Positions 24,801 through 37,389 of a DNA stretch of 64,000 nt are shown here, piece after piece; the stretch's first letter is position 1; every line of letters starts with the position of its first letter. Source of the stretch: Syncephalis plumigaleata (lineage: Eukaryota > Zoopagomycota > Zoopagomycetes > Zoopagales > Piptocephalidaceae); NCBI GenBank assembly GCA_025201365.1, contig JAIXMF010000006.1:434001-498000 (forward strand), given 5' to 3'. A model generated the notes under the pieces. That model was not told where the DNA came from. It did not search any database and saw only the letters and a list, made by a program, of their open reading frames with translations. A program made the translations under genes and the position numbers.

Positions 24801-25841
24801 GCTGCTGCTCTTGCTGCTGTATAGATTGAATAGGCTGTGGCATAATATGTGAATGACCGGATAATTCAGCAGCAATTGTAGCTGATGGTGGTGTTACCGT
24901 AGATTTGACAATGGATGCAGATTCTGTTGCTGATGACTGTGCTGGTGGTGCGCTTGAAGTATATTCCACGGATGTTTGTAGATTAGTAACAGTGTCTGAC
25001 TTGGCAGTCATATCATTACTACTATTGGCGAATGACCTGGTAGGAGACGAGGATAATGGCGGCGATTTAGGCAATGCCTTGGTCATGTCAAACTGGCCTG
25101 GTAGTGTGGTAGTTGGTTTTGATCCGGAATCGTTTTTGCGATATTGAGCTGGAAGTTCGGGAATTGGTTCTAATGCATTATCATTCGATGGAGACCATCC
25201 GCTAATATGCCAGCTATCGACTTCAGGACGACGAATGGCTTCATTACGTTTATTGCCACCTGCTATATCACCTGGAGGAGCAGGGAATGCGAGATCGGGC
25301 GATGTCAATTGTATAAGCGAGTGGTCATTCTCATTTCGACGCAGAGTAGACTCGGAAGTGCTAATGCGATGCTGTGCTATCGACGAGGTTTCCGACGGTG
25401 TGCTACTAATACCATGGTGCATATCGGGTAATGATGGCATTTTCGCATCTGGAAACATAGGAGATATGGCGGTAGAGTCGCAATAAATACTCTCGTGTCC
25501 ATTTAAGAATGCTGTAGGCGGTGGGATATCCAGATCCGTGTCGTCGTCGTCGTCGTCGTCATCTTCGGTAATGGGAAGAGGTTTCTCCGACGATACATAG
25601 TTAGAAGGGAACAAGCCACATCACCACGTACGTTACGACCCTATATTATCACAATAAATTTGTTAGACGATGTATGATGTCATTGCTATTGTTGCTATTA
25701 TTAGTAGAATATTCTTACCTGCCACCAGCCATCATTATAAAGCTCATCCTTTTCAACTACATAGATTGGCTCACCAATGTAAAAAGTGATTTCATCCTCA
25801 TTTTCACCTACAAAATCATGAAGTGCGTACACCGTCTCCAT
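21897..25841 (-). CDS. Boi-like polarity scaffold: SH3-SAM-PH-CH protein, two apparent frame breaks
   Basis: Starts at ATG 25841, directly after twelve TCA triplets. The order is SH3 (METVYALHDFVGENEDEITF to NDGWWQ, then GRNVRGDV..LFPSNYV), a long Ser/Pro/Gln-rich linker, SAM (WNVDQVANWLDSAGLSSVVP, about 24190-24340), a second disordered linker, PH (QGWLRR...WKRRWFVLKNGQLFSS, then RIKPVISIAGCRITPD and GYYGFRITPSNK), and a C-terminal calponin-homology domain (LVPKLLNWVNRYLAHAGYHA, DLRSGQLLLRFMEELSGYKL) ending at 21897. Boi1/Boi2/Pob1 proteins link Cdc42, formins and exocyst-dependent secretion at growth sites; the CH domain is extra. Introns are near 25625-25720 and 23240-23305. One missing base near 25613-25622 (GDV/GLFPS) and one near 23386-23395 (just after QGWLRR) break the frame. 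Confidence 0.8.
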
Positions 25842-25844
25842 AAC

Positions 25845-25880
<36 letters not shown>
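25845..25880 (-). repeat. (TCA)12 microsatellite before the Boi-like start codon
   Basis: Twelve TGA triplets on the plus strand read TCA on the coding strand, immediately upstream of GTT-ATG at 25841. They lie in the 5' leader if translation starts at 25841. They are in frame and would encode polyserine if an upstream start were used. Confidence 0.85.
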
Positions 25881-28800
25881 CGAAATCTGAAAGCTTAGAT
25901 TTACGATCGAAATACTAGATACAACAAAAATATTATTAACTAATCAGACAGGAATATAATTGAAAATGGCAACAAGCATTCTAGCGCGGTAGGTAATTTA
26001 TACGCAACTCTTCTACAACATGTGTAACGTATGACGCTGTTTCAATCGACCTCTTTGCCATGCTGCTAACTAATGATGCTAGCTCGGCCAAAAAACACAT
26101 CAGGTAAAACTACGCCTTTAATACTAGTAGTCTATGCATTTATATAGGCTCTAAGACTAGTACTAACAAGCGTTTATAATAGGCAGTAGTAACTTCATTT
26201 AGCTAGCTATCTATCTATCTGTATGCGATATTTCCTCCTGCCAAGGCTTGTTATTTCGTTTGAGAAACGGAGCACAGCCATAACCGCTTGTTGTTTCGCC
26301 TCACTCTACCCATACTGACTGACTGGCTAATACTACTATCTACTACCACCCCTCTCCTTCAATTGATATGCATTCTTCATGATTAGTAGTGCATATATCC
26401 TTACGAGAAACAATGCAAAATCGTTATCTCCAACAAATGTATGGAATTCAAAACAAACGCCAACGATACTCACAGTGCAAAGCAAGTGTAATGGTCTGGC
26501 GCACTCGATAACGAGCGATAAAGGACGATAGAGGTTTGGCAGTACGCCGGAAACTACTAAAGATGAGTGGCAAATACGACAACCACGTTTGTGTATGTGT
26601 GTGTCGTTCAATTAGCGAGCGTTGTAGTAGTATTTGTGAACGACGAGAATTGAAATTAAATGGGAACAAGTGGCTCGATGTTATGCGCACTGACTAACTA
26701 GCTAACTGACTAACTGACTAACTGACTGGTTTTCACTATCACGCTCTCTATACACAATGGAGGCATACACACGCACTTGCTCTCTTTCTATGCACACACA
26801 CAGGCACACGTATATTTACGATAATTGTAGCAGTGTAACTTGTATATTACGTGTGCGAAAAAGACCAAGAGGAATAGCGAGTGACCAGTAGTAGTAGCAG
26901 TAGTGTAGTAATATCAAGTGGGATAAAAGCGAGAAAAGGAATAGGAAAAGAACAGAATAAGAAAGAAGAAAGAATAATGCGAGTGAGTGAGTGTGCGTGT
27001 GCGTGTGCGTGTATGCAAGGTTTAGAAAGAGGCCAGCTCAAATGGGAATACTACGTTCGGTAGTTATTCACTTTGCGAATAGGCGGAGTTTAACGAATGT
27101 CAAAGTTCTACGGGAACGTGTCAATGGTGACAAACCACGATAGTAGTAGTGACATTTATAGTGAGAACAGTCAACGAGGCTTATTATTATTATCGATTAC
27201 TATTGATAACTATTATTATAGATTAGCAAGTCCATATGTAGGCATGCGCCAAGTGAACCACAAGTTTAAACAAGCATTATTGTTACTGCTACTATTTTCA
27301 TAGTCAATAAAACCCCATGAATGATAACCTGCTGTGTACAAACACAAACCAATCTGCCATGTATACATTTATGATCTACTTACCTAGAAATAATAAAGAA
27401 ATAGAGAGAAAGATGGATAAAGATGGATAGAATGACTACAAGTTTGTAGTTAAACGAGATAGACAACAATGGAGTAGAATAGAGTAAGGGTGCAAGAGCG
27501 AGCGCGAGAGAGAGAGCGAGAGAGATCGTTGAGGTAATAGTTGACGAATAATAATGACAATACTAATAATGATAATCAGGAACCAGCTGATAGAACGAAT
27601 AATAAGCAGGATAAAGAAGGCGATTGATAGAGTGAATGAACGAACGAACGAAAGGTGCAGGTAGAATAAAGAAGTCAAAAACAAAAGAATGGACCCTCTT
27701 GATTCTATGCCACGCCTACACAAATACTTTCGGTAATAAGCGATGGAGGTTTACCACGTGAGTCGATGCAGCAATACAGTTAGAATACGAGTAGATGTGA
27801 TTATGATTGCGTGCGTGCGTGCGGGTGTGCGGGTGCGTTGACAATGGAGTGTGAGAATGATTAATGCAAGTAAGTAACTAGAGAGTGGAATACGCGAATG
27901 TTATAGTGTACCGTATGTAAATAGAAGTAAAGGTGGTTATGGCAAGTATTACTAGAGGATTAATGTAAGATATGAGAAGCGATAATAGTAACGAAGGTAA
28001 CAACGACCGGCGATGTTGGAGGAAACAGTTGTCCAAATGGATTGATAACTAGAAAGGAGGTTAAGTAATAAATGTACTGGTATGCTTTACCGACAACATT
28101 GACTGTAGCAGTAGTAGCAGTAGTAGCAGTACTAGTAGTTTCTCCTCCTCCTTCTCCTTCTTCTTCTTCAGCCTTGTACTCCTGTCTGCGACCTTGTCAG
28201 GTTTGTTATAACTGGCACGCGCTCTCGTTGAAGCATGCAACACTAAATTTAGCAAAGGTAAACACACGCACACACATACACACACATACACTCATACACA
28301 CGCTGTTAATTTTAGTAGGATGAACGGTCAACTAGACACCAGTCTGATGCTCAAACGACGTACGGAATCATCCGCTTCATTCTGTCGAATCTGACATGAC
28401 ATCAAGTTATAGGATAACGGTAAACCTGTTATTACTGCCATATTTGTGGGCAAGTTATCTCCGTGTGTTTTGTCACGAACAGCATTGAAAGATGGAGGAG
28501 ACTTGTAACATGGTTTACAAGAATACCAATACCAAGATGGTAAGAGAGCAACAGCTTACCAGTATATCATATAGATTCGTCATGTATCTCAAAAAGAGTA
28601 AATTAATTTAGTATAATTCGATGGTAGCCATTCGAATAAGTTGACTAATTTCCGTTGAAATGACCAGTAGAAAATCCCATAATCGGAGGTGGGTTAGCCA
28701 GGTTTGTGCCGCCACCATTGAGACTTGCCTGTTTTGGACTCGCTACCCTTTAAACTACGCAAATAAAGACCGTTACTTTGGCGTTCCTTGCTGAACGTTA

Positions 28801-29713
28801 AAGACGAGAATGGTTGCACCGACAATGTACGCTCACGTCCTTCTAGGATGGTCGTTGTCATTGCGCTCGTTGTTTGCCAGACAAAGTGCTACTATGCCTC
28901 CGCTTATTAAGGCCCTCTTGGCGTGCCATGTCATTCTAGGGTCACCTGCAAGCTGGACATACTACCTATTTACAATTCCCTCATTCTACCATATAAAATG
29001 CTAATAATATAACTCACTAACTAAAAAATATGGATGGATGCAACTTTAGCGCTATCTATAGGAACGAGGGTTACACACAAGCACTTGTAGGGGCACGTTC
29101 GTAAGATAGTTGCAGTGTTTTTTTTTACCGAATATTCCTTTGTTACCTTTATTCCATTATACTTAGCAATCACGCAATAATACCCGCTTATTGCAAATAC
29201 TAAGCATAACTACATACAATATTCATTAGTTGATCACTAATTGTCTTTTAAATCAAAGTGAAGTATCTTAAACTGGTATTGATTTCTACTTGCACTATTT
29301 GCAAATAGTTGCAACCATTGTAGTTGCGCGTATTTCGTGAACAAAGCAATGAGTGGTTTCTTGTTTCGAGCATCATGGTAGCATTTGCATAAATCAGCCC
29401 CCCGTTTCCATTGAAACTTGATACGACCTTTGCCGAACGCGTAGTACTTGTTACACTACAACTAGCGTAGTTGCTCGGTCAACTGAACGGCCAACAAGCT
29501 GAACAAGTCTATAGCGTGAACACATGTGTGCACGTACATACATACATACATACACACATGCAAACCTAGACGTTACCTTGCTTCGCGATATATATATGTA
29601 TATATAGATATAGGTATTTATCCACTTATTATCTACTAAGCGATATTTTTATAATTTTTGCATCATTATTAGTACATATCATCCATTTTTGTTTTTTCTA
29701 TTTCCTTAATACA
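25881..29713. other. 3.8-kb gene-poor stretch
   Basis: No convincing gene on either strand. Much of it is purine-rich or simple-sequence DNA: CTAACTGACT repeats near 26695-26725, GCGTGTGCGTGT near 26995-27010, GAGAGAGCGAGAGAG near 27500, GTGCGTGCGTGCGGGTG near 27810, ACACAC near 28265-28300. Between about 28310 and 29000 the composition is less simple and short open frames abut in several phases, which could be an old decayed gene or element that I cannot identify. Promoters of the Boi-like gene (left) and the seven-TM gene (right) must lie at its edges. Confidence 0.5.
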
Positions 29714-30709
29714 ATGCCATCTATTGATACAACTTGTCTTGAAGATGCCGATTGGACTGAATATGCTGAACGAATAAGCAACATACCATTACACCCATCA
29801 GGTGAAATGAACATATACGAGTTCTATCAGCATCTACTGAGCCATGAGCATCACGTTCAACCAGCGAACTTGTTCATTACTGCTCGATATGATATTCTAT
29901 TGAGTGTAGTCGGTCTAGCTATTTTCATGAACAATCTTTGTATTGCTATCCGATTAATGGCGAATAATCCACGTCTATGGAGACATTGGTGTTGTATCAT
30001 TTCCTCCAGTTTTGGTGTACACTACAATGCTATGTTCCTATTGTCGTATACTAGTCTCACCATGAATTGTCGACAACTGATGTGGAATTTCTCGGTGCTT
30101 AATGCCGTGGCAGTTCTATGCAATAACATAATTCTGCTACAGAAACTCGTCCTAGTATGCTACGAGCGTAAATGGATTGTCTACGTGTTTGCACCGTTAA
30201 TGCTACCACAATTAGGATTCGCTTATATCATAATATGTTGCTCGTTTTTCACGCGATCTACCAGTGGTCATTGCATCACTCATTACCCTACCTACCTACC
30301 GATGTACTGGTTTGCCACCACTGCTCCCATTGACATACTATTCTCCGCGTGTTTCTGTCGCGTAGCCTTTACTCAGTACTCCACATTTGGTTCGATGGCA
30401 TGGAAGAAACTGGCGCATGATGGTGTGCAAACCATGTTGCTGGCAACTCTTTGTAAAATTGTTTGCTGTATCTGCACCACACTACTAATGGGGGATACTA
30501 TGGGAGGTACATTCTTTGTCATGGATTGGTAAGTGGTAAATGACAAACAAAAATGATCATTAATACTAACCGTATAGTATTTTTCTAGCACGATAGTCAC
30601 CACGATACTTGTACGTCATTGTCAACGAGTGTATAAACACGTACGATTGCCGAAACGTCCAGGAACTAACCATGTACTACATCTTTCACAAATTCCTACT
30701 GCGCAATAA
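29714..30709 (+). CDS. Seven-TM protein, paralog A
   Basis: About 312 residues from two exons, with the intron at 30529-30588 placed right after the codons for MD(W/C). A short soluble N-terminus carries SNIPLHPSGEMNIYEF. Seven hydrophobic segments follow at about residues 54-78, 90-112, 122-145, 152-178, 192-215, 238-260 and 263-282. The C-terminal tail is basic (YKHVRLPKRPG). It is related along its length to the protein at 51162-52211, sharing the PLHPSGE motif, the Trp-Cys-Cys at the start of TM2, the N-C-R before TM3 and the intron position. The overall shape is that of a seven-TM receptor, but I see no DRY, NPxxY or known fungal GPCR class signature, so function is unknown. Confidence 0.75.
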
Positions 30710-30888
30710 CAAATGTGTTGTTGTTGTTGCTATTTTGCTTTTGTAATAATACTAATAATACTATAAACTTTCATCAACATGAGCACTTTTTTATGTAGCG
30801 TATGTTTATATTCATTTATTCCACTAAACTAATTGATCATATGCGTTAGTGGCAATAGTGTAGGCAGGCGGACAGACAGGCAGGCATA

Positions 30889-32231
30889 CTAGAATTTGCC
30901 TCCTTGTTCAATGACACTCTGTCCCCATTTCTTGAGACGAATGCTTTGTACACGGATGAAGCCCTCAGAATCTTGCGGACTGAAACCACCCAATACGTCC
31001 ATGCTGGACTCCTCCATATCGTATAGTCGTTCTGTCTTGCTGGAGCGACCCTCGACAATCGTGTTACCCTTGTATAGCTTGAGGCGTACTTCGCCATTGA
31101 CGGTGGCCTGCGATGCCTCGATAGCCGATGTGATGAATACACGCTCGGGCGAAAAGTACAATCCGTTGTAGAGGATCTTGGAGAATTCCACCGTAAGGTA
31201 TTGGTCACGCTGAGCACGCACCTCACGATCTACCGTTAGACCTTCCAGATCCACATGAGCTACACGTAGAATGGTACCTCCGGGTGTTTCGTAGCAACTA
31301 CAATAATCACACAAGTGGTGTACATGGTTAGATTATCATATCAAATATAAAACATATTACTAGCATCATTATTACTAACTATTACTTACCCACGACTCTT
31401 GATACCAATAAAACGATTCTCGACAATATCAATACGGCCGATACCATTGCGACGAGCCAGGGTGTTCAAGTAGATGAACAACTCTAATGGATCGGTCACT
31501 TCCGTGCCATCATTATGGTTCTTAACCTTAACCGGTAGACCCTTGGCAAAGGTGATCGTGATACGTTCAGGAGTGTCGGGTGCCGACTCTGGATCAACGG
31601 TCAACTTCCACATGTCTGAGGGGGCAGTGACATCTGGATCCTCTAGAATACCCGCCTCATACGAGATGTGGAACAAATTCTCGTCGGTAGACCATGGCTT
31701 CGATGGGGTCTGCGAGACGGGAATGTTCTTCTGACTGGCGTAGGCCAACAAATCGGCACGACCCTGGAATCGCTCGTAGAATTTGGCATCACGCCATGGA
31801 GCAATAACCTGAATACTTGGCTGGAGTGCGTAGTAGGCCAACTCGAAACGAACTTGATCATTGCCCTTGCCCGTGCATCCGTGCGACACGTGAGTGCAGT
31901 TCTCCTGGTTGGCAAGCTCGATTTGTCGTCGAGCAATAACGGGACGCGCCAATGACGTGCCTAGCAAGTAGACGTTCTCGTAAATACAGTTGGCTTGCAC
32001 AGCAGGGAAGATGAACTCCTCCACGAAGCTACGACGTAAATCCTCGACGAACACCTTGGTGGCACCGATACTCAAGGCTTTAGCACGAGCAGCCTCAAAG
32101 TCCTCCTCTTGACCGACATCGGCCATATACGCCAACACCTCGTAGCCTTCCTCGATGAGCCAGGCGAGGATGCACGAAGTGTCAAGACCACCCGAGTAGG
32201 CGAGCATAACTTTGCCTTTAGTACCCGACAT
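30889..32231 (-). CDS. ARG1: Argininosuccinate synthase
   Basis: Joins citrulline and aspartate with ATP hydrolysis to AMP to form argininosuccinate in arginine synthesis. ATG at 32231. The N-terminal ATP pyrophosphatase loop [19 protein letters not shown] is intact, as are the family segments [36 protein letters not shown] and the C-terminal [20 protein letters not shown]. One intron of about 90 nt lies at 31300-31386, after GIKSRG and before [10 protein letters not shown]. The total is about 418 residues, normal for the family. Both signature motifs are present, so it should be active. The yeast-style symbol is by homology. Confidence 0.97.
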
Positions 32232-32923
32232 GTTGATGTTGTATAGAATGAAGCAAGTGGTAGCAGTAAATAACGACTATATAGTCAGTGAACGTGAAAA
32301 AACTAAGACGACTCCGTCGAAGCAAGAGAGCGAGAGAGCAAGCGAGGAGAAAAAGAGAAAGAGTGGCGTTCCAGTAGAGAGTTGACCAAAATCTTGTTTC
32401 TCCGCCCATACATATGTGATGCTCCATAAGAGTCAGATTGGATGACAATTGATCTGTTTCTCTCATGCTCATTATCACTCCGATTAAAGATCATCAGTTT
32501 TTGTCGCTTTTTACGGATGAGTTAACTGATGATAGATGATCCCTTTCTCTTTCCTTTCCCCAACAGAATGGATCTAATCATCATCATCATCATCATCATC
32601 AATCTAACCGGTTTTTTACGAGATTCAATGATGTCATCGTATATACGCAATAAACATTTCGTGTATTTAGTCAAATGTAGATACAATAGTATACTTGTAG
32701 AATGAATATATAGTTTATTGAATATCATGCACGTAAAACAAGAAGGAAAATGAAGAAGATAGGACTGAATATAAAATGAAGAGAGTTTATAAAGAACTCT
32801 AATTTGCAAATCTAATTGCCACATACATTGCAACATAGATGTGCACACTATATTTGTAGTAGTAATGATGAATGAGATAGATAGATATAGATATAAATAT
32901 ATCATTGCTATTGTTGTTGTCTC
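32232..32923. other. Intergenic, 0.7 kb
   Basis: Spacer between the ASS start and the DUG3 stop, both on the minus strand. It holds an ATC/CAT microsatellite at about 32579-32601 and the promoter of the ASS gene. No gene seen. Confidence 0.5.
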
Positions 32924-34427
32924 TTAAGCAAATATCTTTCTTTTACCCGCGTTAAAGTATTTATCCTTGATGGGATAGAGTAGTACATTCAACGAAGGAG
33001 TAATCACAACAATAGTATTAGATGGAATAGTCAGCCAGTCTGTACGTTCGAATGTAAGTGGTTCTAAGTAAAAAAGAAGTCAGAAAAGATAAGTAAGTGA
33101 ATATTCATATCATTGACTATTATTACTACGAGTAGTAGTAGTAATCTGCTCTTACCTGAAGCAATCACTACTATATCTTCTCGTTTATCAGCCTTGATCT
33201 AATGGATATATCATGATGATTTATATTAGTCAACAATGCATAGTTATACTGTCATTCTTTTTATTTACCATTCGATAATGACCTGGCTTATACGATTCGA
33301 ATCGTGTTCCTGATGAAAAGTATAATGAAGCACCCTCGTATTGTGCATCGGTAATGTAGCGTGAACACACTACAGTCTCACCATCAGTGACTGCAAAATT
33401 CATTAAAGAGATCTATATAATAATGTAGCTATAATGAATATTCTGTGCTATATATACATATATACATATACATATACATATACGTAAGTTATAACATACC
33501 TCATTGATGTTCTCTTCGTCTAGCCATTCGTTAATGAGGGCAATGGTGCGTTCCATGGCTTTGTGCAGTATTTCTGGTGTAAATGGTCCATTTTCAGGAT
33601 CATCAAGCTAGTTATTTAAGTGATGATTATGCTTAGTACAATGTTACTATATCATATAACTATGTACTATCCTACCTGATTCAAAAACAACGCAAATGAC
33701 CATTCTGAATCGGTATTGCCTTGAACAAAGTTGTACAGCTCATCACGTAGACTGGCTTGTAATCGGCGTTTAATACGACCAAACTGAGCGATATTACCAT
33801 TATGCATCCACATTAGACGTCCATACTGCCATGGATGACCTGATATGATATATTAGCAATATACTAGCAATAGATACGAATGATACTTACAATTGGACTC
33901 TGACGAGGGAAATCCACCAGTGGATGCTCGAACATGAGCAAATACCAATGGACTGTAGATCTTCTCCGCCAATCGTGACAGATTAATATTATTCCATGCT
34001 GGCAATACTGAAGTGAAGATACATGGCGACTCGCCTAGTTTATGTGCATCGTACCAGCCTAATTGTTTGTCGTTATTACACTATTATGATAATGACAAGC
34101 TATAATCATCTACTTACCAACACCGAATCCATCACCTATCAGATACCAGTATAGAGAAATGACATGATTAGCAGTAGTTCATTTCACTTTTTATTATTTA
34201 ACACTGATATACATACCATTAATTGGTCGATGACGATCAATACGTAGACGACAATCGAACGACTGATTGATAATTGAATGAGCCGGTCGAGTCAAGAGCT
34301 ATCTCGTTTATTAGTTGACAGTGCTTTCGGCTTTCTTCTTCTATAACTATTGTCAGTTATTGAGACTAGTGCTTACCTCGGCAATGAGAATAGGCTCACG
34401 TCCTTTGCACAAAAGAAAGCGGCACAT
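32924..34427 (-). CDS. DUG3: Glutamine amidotransferase Dug3-type (glutathione degradation)
   Basis: A class II (Ntn) glutamine amidotransferase-like protein. In yeast Dug2-Dug3 degrade glutathione in the cytosol. I assembled nine exons from the minus strand. ATG at 34427 gives MCRFLLCKGREPILIAE, with the nucleophile Cys2 directly after Met. Then come LLTRPAHSIINQSFDCRLRI, a tiny exon with GDGFGVG, WYDAHK...VLPAWNNINLSRLAEK with VFAHVRAST, the exon starting HPWQYGRLMWMHNGNIAQF, SDSEW-type TDSEWSFALFL, and a C-terminal exon ending KRKIFA, with stop at 32924-32926. Glutamine-site residues expected for the fold (MHNG, TDSE) are present. Introns are 45-100 nt with AT-rich bodies. Length is about 380 residues. 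Confidence 0.9.
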
Positions 34428-35682
34428 GCTAAAAACGAGTAACAGAACAAAGAAATCGATAACTACGAGTACAACAGATTCGAGGAGAAATCACAAGAAT
34501 AAACGATAGAAATGACTGATGCAAGCAATGAAATGACGAGTGTATGCGTCACCGACCAATTCTAATCGGTGAATAATTGAAGAAAGAAAGAAAGAAAGAA
34601 AAGAAAAGAGAACTAATCTGTAGAGTGTCAATTGCTAGATGAGCTAGAGGAGTAGAGGGTAAATCCAATAAACGATAGCAGTAATGTCGTTTATAGATGT
34701 AAATAGGAAAGAAGCTAGAAAGTGGATACGTTCAAGTTGCTGTAAAAGAAAGCGGAGTAATGAGAAAGAAGAAACGGGATCACTTTGTCTACGCAAGAGC
34801 AGTAGTTTTTAATGCATAGAGCTGTGGTGCTTGATGCTACTAGTCATTGGACAGATAGCTAAATGTTTTTTGCTTTTCCTCCTATTTCATATATGGCTAA
34901 ATGCCAACATTATCATCGACGATTATAGTTGAAGCACGAGTTTAGGTGAGTGGAAGATGACGCGATATGGGAAGCACGTCACGCAAGCGAGGGAAAAAGA
35001 CTCACTCACATTTAGTGAGTACATCGGCCATGATGCCTATGGTTGTACAATCGTGCCACATTTACCATTTGCTTGTATTCTATAGCGTATATCAACGATA
35101 CAGTCTATACAATTGAGTATATATGCGTGTATGTATGTATGTAATGGTATGAGTAGATGATTACTAGTACTAGTACAAGTGAATATAGCATGATTGCTCA
35201 TTTTGCTTGTATACTTTTGACAAGCAGTATATTCCATGTTTATGACTATTTAGATGAATGGTAACTAACTATTCTTTGATTGCCAAGATAGAAGATTACT
35301 TGACTCACCAGTTAATACTACCCATACAAATACATTCATAGTATATTAACAAAATGATTGCTCATAGTATAGATGTTGTGGTGCACGATAATTGTCGAGT
35401 AAACGATATAAAAGGAGTATGCAGCACATGGCGATATGCGGCTAATTGCATTAACAACAGACCCATACAACTTCCCCATTTACATCATCAGTCTCCGAAT
35501 CCATCAGTGTATCAAGCATTCACTCTCACTCACTCTCTTTCTCACTTATTCCTATTTGCTATAATTATCCTCGACTGCCAATAGTATTCTCTACATACCA
35601 TCTTTCTGAACCGTGCGTGTATCGCGACCCATCACATTTATCGTTTATTGTACAAGCTATCCGAGTATTCTAGTGTATTATC
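34428..35682. other. Divergent intergenic region, 1.25 kb
   Basis: Lies between the divergent starts of DUG3 and the phosphomannose isomerase gene. It contains a GAAA repeat (about 34580-34608) and ATGTATGTATGT near 35130. No gene is supported; open frames here are short and unremarkable. Confidence 0.5.
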
Positions 35683-37257
35683 ATGGATAATAACCAACAA
35701 ATACCAGCTGTGTTTGCTCTTCGCTGCCAGGTGCAGCAATACGACTGGGGAAAACTAGGCGCTGATAGTAGTGTGGCCAAGTATGCGGCAGCCGCACATG
35801 ATGCCGAGATTGACGCGGAGAAACCATATGCTGAGGTGAGCAAGAGATGACCATAGTAGTGATGGCGTAATATTCAGATGAGCCAGTATCTTGGTAGTAT
35901 ATACGCGTGTCATGTCGTGTACTAATAGTAATTACGATGGTTGCTTCGTTGTTGCCTCTCCTTCCTTCCTTCTCCTTGCATATACACTCTAGCTCTGGAT
36001 GGGTACACATACCAATGCACCATCGACAATACATGCACCGGATGTCGAGCACGTTCATGGTCAGCTACTAGGCGAGCTTGTCAAGCAACAGGCCAACACC
36101 CTATTAACCGCACCCATCGCTGAGCAGTATAGCGATCTTCCATTCTTATTCAAGGTGCTCTCTATTCGTAAGGCACTTTCGATTCAGGCGCATCCTGATA
36201 AACAATTGGCTGCCGATCTACACGCCAAACAACCTGATCGCTACCGTGATCCTAATCATAAACCCGAGATGGCCATTGCACTCACCGAATTCGAGGCTCT
36301 ATGCGGATTCCGTCCCGTGGAGGATATAGCCATGAACTTGCAAACGCCGGAACTTATTCGACTCATTGGCGAATCGGCAGTAACTCGATTTGTACTTGCC
36401 GCCAATGCAGATGATGAAGTAGACGATGACGATGACGAGGCAGAAGCAGACCTGGCTAATAATTTAGGTCAGCTCAGCTTGTCGGCATCGGCTAGTACCA
36501 CGTCATTGGCAGTCAAAGAGGCACTAAAGGAATTGTTCGGCAATCTAATGCGTAGTGATCCAGCCGAAGTGGCCGAAGCAGTTACAACGCTATGTGCACG
36601 TCTAGCACGTTCTCCGGCCGCGAGTGAGAAAGGCACACTAGAGGAATTGATCATTCGATTGAACACGCAATTTCCCGGTGATATTGGCTGTCTATGTCCA
36701 TTGTTGCTCAATGTTATTACGCTGAAACCGGGTGAGGCTCTCTATCTGGGTGCTAACGAGCCACATGCCTATATCTCTGGCGGTAGGTGATATTGCACAC
36801 ATATATTTATATTTATACTTGAGCTAAACATTGCTTAATAGACTGCATTGAATGCATGGCTGCTAGTGATAATGTGGTACGAGCAGGATTAACACCAAAG
36901 TTTATTGATGTCGATGTTCTGGTTAACATGCTCACCTACAACACTCGATCAACTAGTCAGCAATTACTTGCACCGGAATCGTTGTCCAGCACTACGCAAC
37001 TCTACAATCCGCCCATTAGCGAGTTCTCCGTCATGCGTACTCGTTTAACTGATGCTAACACGTCAGAGACTCAAGCGGGTCGACGTGGTCCGAGTGTTCT
37101 AATTGTCACCGAGGGATCGGGTCAACTTAAAGCGGATACACTTGAATTGACCCTTGAAGCGGGTCAAGTTTACTTTATCCAGCCGGACACCTCCATCGCC
37201 ATGACAGCATCATCGGAAATACTAGAATGCTACCGTGCCTATTGTGAATTAGCATGA
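35683..37257 (+). CDS. PMI40: Mannose-6-phosphate isomerase (type I)
   Basis: Interconverts fructose-6-P and mannose-6-P and so supplies GDP-mannose for cell wall mannan and glycosylation. It has three exons (35683-35835, 35993-36782, 36842-37257) and 452 residues, in line with the family. Visible motifs: VQQYDWGKLG and AELWMGTHTNAPS, the zinc-site region LSIQAHPDKQLA, HKPEMAIALTEFEALCGF, then YLGANEPHAYISGDCIECMA and the signature RAGLTPKFIDV. An acidic insert (DDEVDDDDDEAEAD, near 36410-36450) is a low-complexity addition. Metal-binding residues (QAH, E of HKPE, the NEPHAY His) are present, so it is likely active. It converges with the NDUFAF7-type gene, stops 133 bp apart. Confidence 0.95.
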
Positions 37258-37389
37258 ATAATACCATCATCATTACGGTGATCATGATCGTTTCTAATTG
37301 CTTCTAGTATGAAATAATAAACACTAGAATGGAAATCATTTATTATAACGAATTAAGATATATGCGCGCGCGCGCTCTACTTGTGAAAC

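Noticed and set aside
28061-28323. Frames over CA and GTA repeats
   Set aside because: Low-complexity translation of microsatellites on both strands.
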